Source: Balaenoptera acutorostrata (taxonomy: Eukaryota; Chordata; Mammalia; Artiodactyla; Balaenopteridae). Taken from it: 64,000 nucleotides of DNA. Position 1 is the stretch's first letter. Each line of letters opens with the position of its first letter. The position numbers and the translations under genes are program-made. The stretch is from positions 310,001-374,000 of the forward strand of contig NW_026646045.1 in assembly GCF_949987535.1 (NCBI RefSeq). The letters are read 5' to 3'. Shown piece after piece: positions 40,074-51,313 of the stretch. The notes beneath the pieces are model-generated. The model searched no databases. It saw nothing but the letters and a program-made list of their open reading frames with translations, and was not told the origin of the DNA.

Positions 40074-41832
40074 CAAAACCCGTGAAACAAAGACAGTGAA
40101 AGAGAGAGAAATTCTTACAAAATTCGTTCAGGGGCTGTGATGCAACCTGGATTGACCATATCTAGACCCACAGCTGATTGAGACATAAGGGTGGACACTC
40201 TTGGGGCTGAGAGGTTCGGTGAGGTTGGGTGAGCCAACGCAGACCCTTTCAAGTAATACTGCATGGTACCCATCCCATGGGTCCCAAATCTCCAGGTTCA
40301 AGGGCATCTTCCTACGTCGAAAACAGGCATGAGAAACCCAGAAGATGGTACACCGTGTGATCGGGAAAGGTTTCTAAAACGCACCTCATTTCTCATCTCC
40401 TTTGCTCGGGTTCGCCATTCCAGCCGATTTACTAGCCATCTCCCTCCTTGGAGAATCAGCACCTTTAACCTCCTGTTCCGTACAGGTTGCAATTTGTCCT
40501 GAGGATGAACGGGAAGAGGGGGAACCAATGAGAGACTAGCTCTAGGTGTTGGGACAGGCACAGGTCACTCTATTTTCCCATCAGGAAGAAGAATTAAGCA
40601 CAAGCTCAGCCTGCCCCCCAGAACCAGAAGAGGGCCTGAAGCAATCCTGCGCTTTTGCGGCCAGCTCCCAAAAAAGCGAGTTGAAAAATGGAGCTCAGGG
40701 GCACTGCAATTCACAAACCTGCAGAGTTTTAAATGATACCTCTCGTCCACAAATATATTAAGGGAAGGCAACGAAGAGGCTTTGAAAGCAAGGCAGAATT
40801 GCAGGAAACAGATTTCAGGAGGTAGATTCGAATCGCCTTGAAAGCACATGAAAAGCGGCAAAACGTGGACAATGATGCCCTTGGCCAAAAAGGGCGTATG
40901 CGTTTTTTCCTGAATATATTCAGGAAAAAACGCATACGCCCTTTTTGGCCAACCAAGCAACCTGGAAAGGCCAATCAGCGCTCCAAAGAAGTTTCGCTTC
41001 CCAGCGGGCAAAAGGGCCATGCGGAAAAAAGTGTCCAAACCAGAACTGCACGACCGGCCATGGAGAAATGGGAGCCTTGTTTCGCTGATGGGCGGGATGT
41101 AAATTGCCAACAGCCACTCGGGAGAAGTGTACGGTGTGTCCTGAAACATCTTAAAAACACAGCTTGGAGAGCATAGGGCACTTCCACTCATGGGCGTATA
41201 AATTGGGAAAACTAAAAATCAGCAAGACACAGGCACCCCAAAGTTTAGGGCTGCTCTGTTGACAAGAACCCCCGCTTCATTACACCTTAAATATCTTAGG
41301 AAAGAGAAAAATGGATAAAGAAGTTGGGGTCCTCATGTACAATGGAATATCACTCAGCCATGAAATCAACGTCATAAGGCTAGTAGCAGCACGATGAGTG
41401 GATTTAGGTACGACGATTCTAAGTGAAATAAGTCACACAGAAAAAGACACTTATCATAAGATATCACTTAGAGAGGGAATGTAAAAACCGCTACACTTGA
41501 ACTGAATTACAAAACAGAAGAGAGTCACACGTTTAGAAAACACACTATGGCTGCTGAACGGGAATGGTCAGGTGGGGTGATGAATAAAACAAGGGTTTCA
41601 AATTAGCTCAGATACCGTTCCATAAACCCAATATGTAAGAGACAAGACCTATTCCTTTTTCAGTGAACTGGACTCAACACCCCCTATTCACCGCACAAGA
41701 ATATATCTGACTAGTAAGAATCCTCAAACCTATGTATTGATATCTCTCTGTAAGTGAGTCAAGGGGCTGTAAAGCGGCATAAACACAGCCGTGAAAAGCA
41801 GCTAAACCCCATTATAAAAATAAATTACTTTT
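40074..41832 (+). repeat. Monomer U23 (last core monomer)
   Basis: Complete, still in exact register. Palindrome at 40,881-40,952 is perfect. Carries private changes acatcttaaaaac near 41,147 and atatcttagg near 41,291, plus the type A gatgaataaaac mark in its L1 part. Confidence 0.9.
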
Positions 41833-43588
41833 CAAAACCCGTGAAACAAAGACAGTGAAAGAGAGAGAAATTCTTCCAAAATTCGTTCAGGGGCTGTGAT
41901 GCAACCTGGATTGACCATATCTAGACCCACAGCTGATTGAGACATGAGGGTGGACACTCTTGGGGCTGAGAGGTTTGGTGTGGTTGGGTGAGCCAACGCA
42001 GACCCTTTAAATAATACTGCATGGTACCCATCCCATGGGTCCCAAATCTCCAGGTTCAAGGGCAACTTCCTACCTCGAAAACATGCATGAGAAACCCAGA
42101 AGATGGTACACCGTGTGATCGGAAATGTTTCTAAAACGCACCTCATTTCTCATCTCCTTGTGCTCGGGTCCGCCATTCCAGCCACTTTACTAGCCATCTC
42201 CCTCCTTGGAGAATCAGCACCTTTAACCTCCTTTTCCATACAGGATGCTATTTGTCCTGAGGATTAACGGGAAGAGGGGGAACCAATGAGAGACTAGCTC
42301 TAGGTGTTGGGACAGGCACAGGTCACTCTATTTTCCCATGAGGAAGAAGAATTAACCACAAGCTCATCCTGCCCCCCAGAACCAGAACAGGGCCTGAAGC
42401 AATCCTGCACTTTTGCGGCCAGCTCCCATAAAAGCGACTTGAAAACTGGAGCTCAGGGGCACTGCAATTCACAAACCTGCAGAGTTATAAATGACAACTC
42501 TCGTCCACAAATATATTGAGGGAAGGCAACGAAGAGGAATTGAAAGCAAGGCAGAATTGCAGGAAACAGATTTCAGGAGGTAGATTCGAATCACCTTGAA
42601 AGCACATGAAAAGCGGCAAAACGTGGACAATGATGCCCTTGGCCAAAAAGGGCGTATGCGTTTTTTCCTGAATATATTCAGGAAAAAACGCATACGCCCT
42701 TTTTGGCCCACCAAGCAACCTGGAAAGGCAAATCAGCGCTACAAAGTAGTCTCGCTTCCCATCGGTCAAAAGGGCCATGCTGAAAAATGTGTCAAAACCA
42801 GAAATGCAGGACAGGCCATGGAGAAATGGGAGCCTTGCTACGCTGATGGGCGGGATGTAAATTGCCAACAGCCACTCTGGAGAAGTGTACAGTGTGTCCT
42901 GAAACATCTAAAAAACACAGCTTAGAGAGCATAGGGCACTTCCACTCATGGGTGTATAAATTGGGAAAATTAAAAATCAGCAAGACCCAGGCACCCCAAA
43001 GTTTAGGGCTGCTCTGTTGACAAGAACCTCCACTTCATTACACCTTAAATATCCCAGGAAAGAGAAAAATGGATAAAGAAATTTTGGTCCTTATGTAAAA
43101 TGGAATATCACTCAGCCATGAAATCAATGTCATAAGACTAGTAGCAGCATGATGAGTGGATTTAGGTACGAAGATCTAAGAGAAATACGTCACACAGAAA
43201 AAGACACTTATCATAAGATATCACTTATAGAGGGAATGTAAAAACCGCTACACTTGAACTGAATTACAAAACAGAAGAGAGTCACACGTTTAGTTAACAC
43301 AGTATGGCTGCTGAACGGGAAAGGTGAGGTGGGGTGATGCATAAAACAGGGGTTTCAAATTAGCTCCAATACCGTTCCATAAACCCAATAGGTAATAGAC
43401 AAGACCTACTCCTTGCTCAGTGAACTGGACTCAACACCCCCTATTCACCGCACAAGACTATATCTGACTAGTAAGAATCTTAAAACCTATGTATTGACAT
43501 CTCTCTGTAAGTGAGTCAAGTGGGTGTAAAGCGGCATAGACACAGCAGTGAAAAGCAGCTAAACCCCATTATAAAAATAAACTACTTT
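41833..43588 (+). repeat. Monomer U24 (edge monomer, diverged, with indels)
   Basis: About 1,756 bp, the first left-array copy that breaks register. From about 41,945 it accumulates substitutions and small indels, for example ctccttgtgctcggg near 42,154 and ctactccttgctcag near 43,407. Both are also found in the right array. Palindrome at 42,639-42,710 has one mismatch (A to C at 42,709), so it is better kept than its flanks. Confidence 0.88.
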
Positions 43589-43727
43589 TAAATACCCATG
43601 AAACAAAGACTTTGAAAGAGAGAGAAATTCTCACACAATTCATTCAGGGGCTGTGATGCAACCTAGATTGACCATATGTAGATCCACAGCTGGATGAGAC
43701 ATAAGGGTGGACACCTTTGGGGCTGAA
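43589..43727 (+). repeat. Monomer U25 (truncated, array end)
   Basis: Only the first part of the unique segment, through gacataagggtggacacc and ggggctgaa. Similarity stops at about 43,727, where unrelated sequence begins. Confidence 0.8.
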
Positions 43728-44019
43728 GGCTCCTTCCCTAGTTACCAGATTGGGGAACGTGGTAAGGCTGCCGCCCTCTGGCCGTTACCTGCCAAAGCAG
43801 CTTTCAAACCTGTGCTAATGGTCACTTCATATGAACAAGTACTTCAGGGCTGTAAATGAAACCTGCCTTCAAAATGTCTTGAGGGAGATAATGGCCAAAA
43901 ATTTTCAAAATGTGACACTTACTTTAAGAAAACACTTTGAAGAACTAAGCTATAATCACAGTTTGATAAATAGAAAGGGCATGCTTTAAAGCTCAATTTC
44001 AACAGATTTTGGGACACAT
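43728..44019. other. Unrecognised spacer at left array boundary
   Basis: About 290 bp starting ggctccttccctag. No satellite similarity and no repeat family I can name. No convincing coding frame. Confidence 0.5.
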
Positions 44020-44865
44020 GCAAATTCAACCACAGAGAGGTATCAGCTCGCACCTGTTAGAATAACCATCAGCAAGAAAACTACAAACAATAAATATTGA
44101 AGGTGTTTTGGAGAAATGCATACCCTCAATTTTAAGTGGGACGTAATCTGGAAAGAGCCACTAATGAGAACTGAATGGTGGTGCCTTTAAAACGTACACA
44201 CTGAGCTACCATATGATACAGCAAGCCCACTCCTTGGCCTATAACATAAGAAGATAGAACTGGAAAGACACAGGCAAGAAAATATGCATTGCAGCAGTAT
44301 TACAATAGCCAAGACATGGAGGCAACCAGAAAGTCCATCAAGAGGTGCGTGGCCAAAGAAGAACTGGTACACGTACAGATGGAATATTAGCCAGGGAAAA
44401 AAATGAAACAATGCCATTTGCAGCACCATGTATGATTCTTGAGGTAATCAGGCAAATTGTACTAAGTCAGAAAGCCAAAGACACATATCCTATAATATCA
44501 CTTATAGGTCTTAGCTAAAAATTGATACCAATGAAGATATTTCCACAGAGAAATGCAATCACAGATTCATTAAACAAACTTATGGTTCAGCAAATGGATA
44601 GGTGTGAGGATTGGATACATTCGGATATTGGGGTTAAGATAGATATAGAAACACATGTGAAATATGTAATCACCAAAGACCTATGTAATACCAAGACAAG
44701 ACTGCTCAACATTGTGTCATAACCTACATAGGAAAATGATGCAAAGAAGAATAGATATATGTATATGTTTAAAAGAACCACATCTTGCACACCTCGAAGA
44801 AACAAAACATTTTAATCAAATTTGCTCTGACAAAAAATAAAAATTAAATTAAAAAAAGAACAAGA
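44020..44865 (+). mobile_element. Old L1 fragment: ORF2 3' end, 3' UTR and A-rich tail
   Basis: Starts with gaggtatcagctcgcacc, collinear with gaggtatcacctcacacc at 50,443. It continues through acaatagccaagacatgg near 44,304, gatggaatattagcc near 44,378, a gatatcactta-like stretch and acaaacttatggtt near 44,573. It ends in caacattgtgtcataacc near 44,707 and an A-rich tract to about 44,865. Many indels break the frame, so it is older than the L1 at 45-51 kb. It covers the same portion of L1 that the satellite monomer carries, but without palindrome or unique segment. Confidence 0.82.
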
Positions 44866-44994
44866 AGTAATGAGACATAAACTTAAGGGGCTTTTTGCTG
44901 GCACATTGCATTCTAATTTACAATCAGAACATGACTTCCATTAAGGCTCTGTCATCACTAATAAAGCAGCTTTATAAGCAATGTTGAAGGTAGC
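44866..44994. other. Short unrecognised AT-rich stretch
   Basis: About 130 bp between two L1-derived pieces. I see nothing in it. Confidence 0.4.
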
Positions 44995-45240
44995 TTAAAA
45001 GAAGTCTCACTAATTATTGATAGTAACAAGGAAACAAAGAAAAGTAAAAATCTCACTGCAAAAAGTATACATAGGGTAAGGATAGTAGATCAAACACTTA
45101 TTAAACTTCTTTAAAGAATAAAAGACAACAGTAGTATGTTTTTTTAAAAAGAGAGGGCCCAAATAAATCTGAAATGAAAGAGATGATGTTACAACAGACA
45201 GACACCACAGAAATACAAAGTATCCTAAGATACACACAGG
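44995..45240 (+). mobile_element. Small internal L1 fragments (probable)
   Basis: The piece at about 45,160-45,235 reads gttacaacagacagacacc followed by acagaaatacaaagtatcc. It parallels gttacaacagataccacag and the following bases at 48,324-48,361 in the larger L1 (ORF2, upstream of the reverse transcriptase). The preceding A-rich part looks L1-like but I cannot place it. No open frame. Confidence 0.5.
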
Positions 45241-46154
45241 GTAACTCAGGGCTCAGACTGGACAGAGCCCACTCTCCAGTCCCCTGTACATGACTTACAG
45301 GAGCCTCAGGAACTGAGGAGGGGGTCCCTGAGGAGAGGCTCAAGATAGAATATGGTAGGCATTAACATGACTGCATTCATCTTAAACATGCCTGAACTAC
45401 ATTCACACGAGATGATTTTGTCCTGTATGTACATCGGCACCTCTAGTCGGAACTGCAGATCTTTGGCTTCAACACCTCTACTGACAACATTAGCTTCACC
45501 TGCTGTGGACCGTCTCCTATAGGATTTCTAGAACCACAAAACATCGAAGCTTCACAGGACCCAGAGTCTGTGTGACTCCACGCAGAGTCTCAGAGTCTCA
45601 ACTCCACTCAGATACTCCACTCATGGAGGGCACAAACAAAGTAGTGTGCACATCAGGACCCAGGGGAAGGAGCAGTGACCCTGTAGGAGAATGACCAGAA
45701 CTACCTGCTACTTTTAGAGGGTCTCCTGCAGAGGCAGGTGGTGGCTGTGGCTGTGGCTCACCGTGAGGACAACGACACTAGCAGCAGAAGTTCTGGGAAA
45801 TAGTCCTTGGTGTGAGCCCTCCCAGAGTCCGCCATTAGCCCCACCAAGAGCAAGGTAGGCTCCAGTGCTGGGTCGCCTCAGGCCAAACAACCAACAGGGA
45901 GGGAACCCAGCCCCATGCATCAGCAGACAAGCGGATTAAACTTTTTATTAAAGTTTTATTTAATCCGCAGACAAGCGGATTAAAGCTCTGCCCACCAAAG
46001 CAACACCCAGCTCTACCCACCACCAGTCCCTCCCATCAGGAAACTTGCACAAGCCTCTAAGATAGACTCATCCACCAGAGAGCAGACAGCAGAAGAAGAA
46101 CTACAATTCTGCAGCCTGTGGAAGGAAAACCACATTCACAGAAAGATAGACAAA
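45241..46154 (+). mobile_element. L1 5' UTR of the near-full-length element
   Basis: Moderately GC-rich leader upstream of ORF1. Recognisable stretches include a gtcgcctcaggcc tract near 45,872, tccctcccatcaggaaactt near 46,026, and ctgcagcctgtgg near 46,110, as in cetartiodactyl L1 leaders. The exact 5' end is uncertain because no clear target-site duplication was found. It contains a 62-bp direct/inverted repeat structure described separately. Confidence 0.65.
45923..45984. repeat. 18-bp direct repeat with internal hairpin in L1 leader
   Basis: The 18-mer gcagacaagcggattaaa occurs at 45,923-45,940 and again at 45,967-45,984. Between them, gcggattaaa (45,931-45,940) pairs with tttaatccgc (45,959-45,968) around an 18-bp T/A-rich loop. 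This looks like a template-switch or foldback duplication inside the L1 leader. Confidence 0.8.
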
Positions 46155-47084
46155 ATGAAAAGGCAGAGGACTTTATACCAGATCAAGGAACAAGATAAAA
46201 CCCCAGAAAAAAAAAAAACGAAATGACGTGGAGATAGGGAACCTTCCAGAAAAAGAATTCAGAATAATGATAGTGAAGTTGAGCCAAGACCTTGGAAAAA
46301 GAAAGGAGGCAAAGATCGAGAAGACGCAAGAAATGCTTAACAAAGACCTAGAAGAATTAAGGAACAAACACCTAGAAGAATTAAAGAACAAACAAACAGA
46401 GGTGAACAATGTAATAACTGAAATGAAAAATATACTAGAAGGAATCAGTAGCAGAATAACTGTGGCAGAAGAACGGATAAGTGACCTGGAAGACAGAAAG
46501 GTGGAAATCACTGCCATGGAACAGAATAAAGAAAAAGAATGAAAATAAATGAAGACACCCCAAGAGTCCTCTGGGACAACATTAAACACAACAACATTCG
46601 CATGATAGGGGTCCCAGAAGGAGAAGAGAGAGAAAGGACCCGAGAATATATTTGAAGAGATTATGGTCAAAAACTTCCCTAGCATGGGAAAAGAAATAGC
46701 CACCCAAGTCCAGAAGCACAGAGAGTCCCAGGCAGGATAAACCAAAGGAGAAAAATGACAAGACACATAGTAATCAAATTGACAAAAATTAACGACAAAG
46801 AAAAATTATTGAAAGCAGCAAGGGAAAAATGACAAATAACATACAAGGGAACTCCCATAAGGATAACAGCTGATTTCTCAGCAGAAAATCTCCAAGCCAG
46901 AAGGGAGTGGCATGATCAATTTAAAGTGATGAAAGGGAAGAACCTACAACCAAGAGTACTCCACCCTGCAAAGATCTCATTCAGATTTGATGGAGAAATC
47001 AAAAGCCCTACAGACAAGCAAAAGCTAAGAGAATTCAGCAGCATGAAACCAGCTCTACACCAAATGCTAAAGGAACTTCTCTAA
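46155..47084 (+). pseudogene. L1 ORF1 pseudogene (nucleic-acid-binding chaperone)
   Basis: ORF1p of L1 is a trimeric RNA-binding chaperone that packages L1 RNA. The likely start is the ATG at 46,155-46,157. The frame breaks at a run of twelve A at 46,207-46,218. A 104-codon frame from 46,228 to 46,542 then encodes the charged, heptad-like coiled coil, with many E, K and L residues and ending SDLEDRKVEITAMEQNKEKE. A second shift follows. The C-terminal domain is recognisable from about 46,850 (ADFSAENLQARREWHDQF) to FDGEIKSPTDKQKLREF and KPALHQMLKELL, with the stop at 47,082-47,084. At least two frameshifts make it non-functional. Confidence 0.82.
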
Positions 47085-47109
47085 GTGGGAAACACAAGAG
47101 AAGAAAAGG

Positions 47110-50100
47110 ACCCACCAAGACAACCCCATAACAATTAAGAAAATAGTAATAGGAACATACATATCGATAATTACCTTAAATGTGAATGCACTAAATGTCC
47201 CAACCAAAAGACACAGGCTCGCTGAATGGATACAAAAACAAGACCCATATATATGCTGTCTACAAGAGACCCATTTCAGACCTAGGGACACATACAGACT
47301 GAAAGTGAGGCGATGGAAAAATATACTCTATGCAAATGAAAATCAAAAGAAACCTGGAGTAGCAATACTCATATCAGATAAAATAGAATTTAAAATAAAG
47401 AATGTTACAAGAGACAAGGAAAGACACTACATAATGGTCAAGGGATCAATCCAAGAAGAAGATATAACAATTATAAATATATATGTACCCAACATAGGAG
47501 CACCTCAATGTATAAGGCAACAGCTAACAGCTATAAAAGAGGAAATCAACAGTAACACAATAATAGTGGGGGACTTTAACAGCTCACTTACACCAGTGGA
47601 GATCAGCCAGACAGAAAATTAATAAGGAAACACAAGCTTTAAATGACACAATAGACCAGATAGAGTTAATTGATATTTATAGGACATTCCATCCAAAAAC
47701 AGCAGATTACACGTTCTTCTTAACTGCACACGGAACATTCTCCAGGATAGATCACATCTTGGGTCACAAAGCCTCAGTAAATTTAAGAAAACTGAAATCA
47801 TGTCAAGCAGCTGTTCCGACCACAATGCTATGAGATTAGAAATCAATTACATGGAAAAAAACCGTAAAAAACACAAACACATGGAGGCTAAACTATACGT
47901 TACTAAATAACCAAGAGATCACTGAAGAAATCAAAGAGGAAATCAAAAACTACCTAGAGACAAATGACAACAAAAACACGATGATCCAAAACCTATGGGA
48001 TGCGGCAAAAGCAGTTCTAAGAGGGAAGTTTATAGCAATACAAGCCTACCTCAAGAAACAAGAAAAATCTCAAATAAACAATCTAACCTTACACCTAGAG
48101 GAACTAGAGAAAGAAGAACAAAACCCAAAGTTAGTAGAAGGAAAGAAATCTTAAAGATCAGAGCAGAAATAAATGAAATAGAAACAAAGAAAACGAAAGC
48201 AAAGATCAATAAAACTAAAAGCTGGTTCTTTGAGAAGATAAGCAATAATGATCAACCTTTAGCCAGACTCAAGAAAAAGAGGGAGAGGACTCAAATCAAC
48301 AAAATTAGAAGTGAAAAAGGAGAAGTTACAACAGATACCACAGGAATACAAAGCATCCTAAGAGACTACTACACGCAACTCTATGCCAATAAAATGGACA
48401 ACCTGGAAGAAATGGACAAATTCTTAGAAAGGGATAACCTTCCAAGACTGAACCAGGAAGAAATAGAAAATATGAACAAACCTATCACAAGCAAGGAAAT
48501 TGAAACTGTGATTAAAAATCTTCCAACAAACAAAAGTCCAGAACCAGATGGCATCACAGGTGAATTCTATCAAACATTAGGGAAGAGCTAACAGCCAACC
48601 TTCTCAAATTCTTCAAAACAATTGCAGGGGAAGGAACACTCCCAAACTCATTCTATGAGACCACCATCACCCTGATACCAAAATCAGACAGAGATACTAC
48701 AAGGAAAGAAAATTATAGACCAATATCACTGATGAATATAGATGTAAAAATCCTCAATCAAATACTAGCAAACAGAATCGAACAACACATTAAAAGGATC
48801 ATACACCATGATCAAGTGGGGTGTATCCCAGGGATGCAAGGATTCTTCAATATACACAAATCAATGTGATACACCGTATTAACAAATTGTAGAATAAAAC
48901 CATATGATCATCTCAATAGATGAAGGAAAAGATTTTGTGAAAATTCAACACCCATTTACGATAAAAACTCTGCAGAGTGTGGGCATAGAGGGAAACTACC
49001 TCAACATAATAAAGGTCATATATGACAAACCCGCAGCAAACACCATTCTCAATGGTGAAAAACTGCAAGCGTTTCCTCTAAGATCAGGAACAAGACGAGG
49101 ATGTCCACTCTCACCACTGCTATTCAACATAGTTTTGGAAGTCCTAGCCATGGCAATCAGAGAAGAAAAAGAAATAAAAGGAATACAAAAAGGAAAAGAA
49201 GGAGTAAAATTGTCACTGTTTGCAGATGACATGATATCATAGATAGAGAATCCTAAAGATGCCACCAGAAAACCACTGGAGCTAATCAATGAATCTGGTA
49301 AAGTTGCAGGATACAAAATTAATGCACAGAAATTGCTTGCATTCCTATACACTAACAATGAAAGATCAGAAAGAGAAATTAAGGAAACAATCCCATTACC
49401 ACTGCAACAAAAAGAATAAAATACCTAGGAATAAACCTACCTAAGGAAGTAAAAGACCTGTACTCAGAAAACTATAAGACGCTGATGAAAGAAATCAAAG
49501 ATGATATAAACAGATGGAGACATATACCATGTTCTTGGATTAGAAGAATCAATATTGTGAAAATGACTATACTACCCAAAGCAATCTACAGATTTAATGC
49601 AATCCCGATCAAAATACCTTTGGCATTTTCTACAGAACAAGAAAAAAAAATCTTAAAATTTGTAGGGAGACACAAAAGACCCTGGATAGCCAAAGCAGTC
49701 TTGAGGGGGAAAAAAAGAGCTGGAGGAATCAGACTTCCAGACTTCAGACTATATTACAAAGCTACAGTAATCAAGATAATATGGTACTGACACAAAAACA
49801 GAAATATAGGTCAATAGAACAGGATAGAAAGCACAGAGATAAACCCACGTACCTATGGTTAACTAATCTATGACAAAGGAGGCAAGGGTATACAACGGAG
49901 AAAAGACAGTGTCTTCAGTAAGTGGTGCTGGGAAAACTGGACAGCTACATGTAAAAGAATGAAATTAGAACACTCCCTAACACCATACACAAAAATAAAC
50001 TCAAAATGGATTAGAGACCTAAATATAAGACCAGCCACTATAAAACTCTTAGAGGAAAACATAAGCAGAACAGTCTATGACATAAATCACAGCAAGATCC

Positions 50101-50938
50101 TTTTTGACCCACCTCCTAGAGAAATGGAAATAAAAACAAAAATTAAAAAATGGGACCTAATGAAAATAAATTCTTTTGCACAGCAAAGGAAAACATAAGC
50201 AAGATGAAAAGACAACCATCAGAATGGGAGAAAATATTTTCAAATGAAGCAAATGGCAAATGATTAATCTCCAAAAAGCAGCTCATGTAGCTCAATATCA
50301 CAAAACCAAACAACCCAATCCAAAAATGGGCAGAAGACCTAAATAGACATTTCTCCAAAGAAGATATACAGGTTGCCAACAAACACATGAAAGGATGCTG
50401 AACATCACTAATCATTAGAGAAATGCAAATCAAAACTACAGCGAGGTATCACCTCACACCAGTCAGAATGGCCATCATCAAAAAATCTACCAACAATAAA
50501 TGCTGGAGAGGCATTAATTGGAGAAAAGGGAACCCTCTTGCACTGTTGGTGGGAATGTAAATTGATATAGCCACTAGGGAGAATTATATGAAGGTTCCTT
50601 GAATACTAAAAATAGAACTACCATACAACCCAGCAAACCCACTCCTGGACATTTACCCTGAGAAAATCATAATTCAAAAAGAGTCATGTACCACAATGTT
50701 CACTGTAGCTCTATTTACAATAGCCAGGACATGGAAGCAACCTAAGTGTCCATCAACAGATAAATGGATAAAGAAGATGTGGCACATATATACAATGGAA
50801 CATGATTCAGCCATAAAAAGAAACGAAATTGAGTTATTTTTAGTGAGGTGGATGGATCTAGAGTCTGTCCTACAGAGTGAAGTAAGTCAGAAAGGGAAAA
50901 ACAAACACTGTATGCTAACACATATATATGGAATCTAA
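47110..50938 (+). pseudogene. L1 ORF2 pseudogene (endonuclease and reverse transcriptase)
   Basis: ORF2p nicks target DNA and reverse-transcribes L1 RNA. The endonuclease domain is open to 47,622 (contains QETHFRPRD, HYIMVKGS and GDFNSS), then shifts frame. The cryptic linker and RT fingers lie at about 47,950-48,591 ([14 protein letters not shown]). RT palm motifs follow at 48,904-49,242: [19 protein letters not shown] and the catalytic FADD at 49,219-49,230. A TAG stop sits only three codons later, at 49,240-49,242. Later pieces include [20 protein letters not shown] (about 49,540-49,600) and a cysteine-poor, degraded C-terminus ending at 50,938. Many stops and frameshifts mean it is dead, though still close to full length. 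Confidence 0.88.
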
Positions 50939-51313
50939 AAAAAAAAGTTTATGTAGAACCTAGGGGCAGGAAAGGATTAAGGACACAGACGTAGAGAAAG
51001 GACTTGAGGACATGGGGAGGGGGAAGGGTAAGCTGGGACAAAGTGAGAGAGTGGTATGGACATATATACACTACCAAATGTAAAATTGATAGCTACTGGG
51101 AAGCAGCCACATAGCACAGGGAGATCAGGTCTGTGCTTTGTGACCACCTAAAAGGGTGGGATAAGGGAGTGAGAGGGAGGTGCAAGAGGGAGGGGATATG
51201 GTGTTATATGTATACGCATAGCTGATTCACTTTTTTATACAGCAGAAACTAACACACAATTGTAAAGCAATTATACTCCAATAAAGATGTAAAAGAAAAA
51301 AAAAAAAAAAAAG
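50939..51313 (+). mobile_element. L1 3' UTR and poly(A) tail
   Basis: Follows the ORF2 stop. Contains the G-rich tract acatggggagggggaagg near 51,011, then agcacagggagatcagg near 51,113, as in other cetartiodactyl L1s. A polyadenylation signal aataaa lies at 51,280-51,285, followed by an A-rich tail to about 51,313. Confidence 0.88.

Larger units (their letters stand above)
1..43727 (+). repeat. Left satellite array, 1,759-bp monomer (common cetacean satellite type)
   Basis: Head-to-tail array of about 24.9 monomers in one orientation. The landmark agcacctttaacctcc begins at 1, 1,760, 3,519 and so on to 40,458, always 1,759 bp apart. The next occurrence is at 42,216, one base short. Differences between core monomers are substitutions. 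Indels appear only in the last monomer before the island. The length and the L1-derived half match what I remember of the common cetacean satellite, a C-band heterochromatin component. All long reading frames here recur once per monomer and are treated as non-coding. The array ends at about 43,727, after a sequence equivalent to about 1,514 of the first copy, where unrelated DNA begins. Confidence 0.93.

Noticed and set aside
1..43727. Array as an assembly collapse or copy-paste artefact
   Set aside because: Monomers carry many private substitutions and blockwise variants, so they are distinct copies. Exact copy number still depends on read support, which I cannot see.
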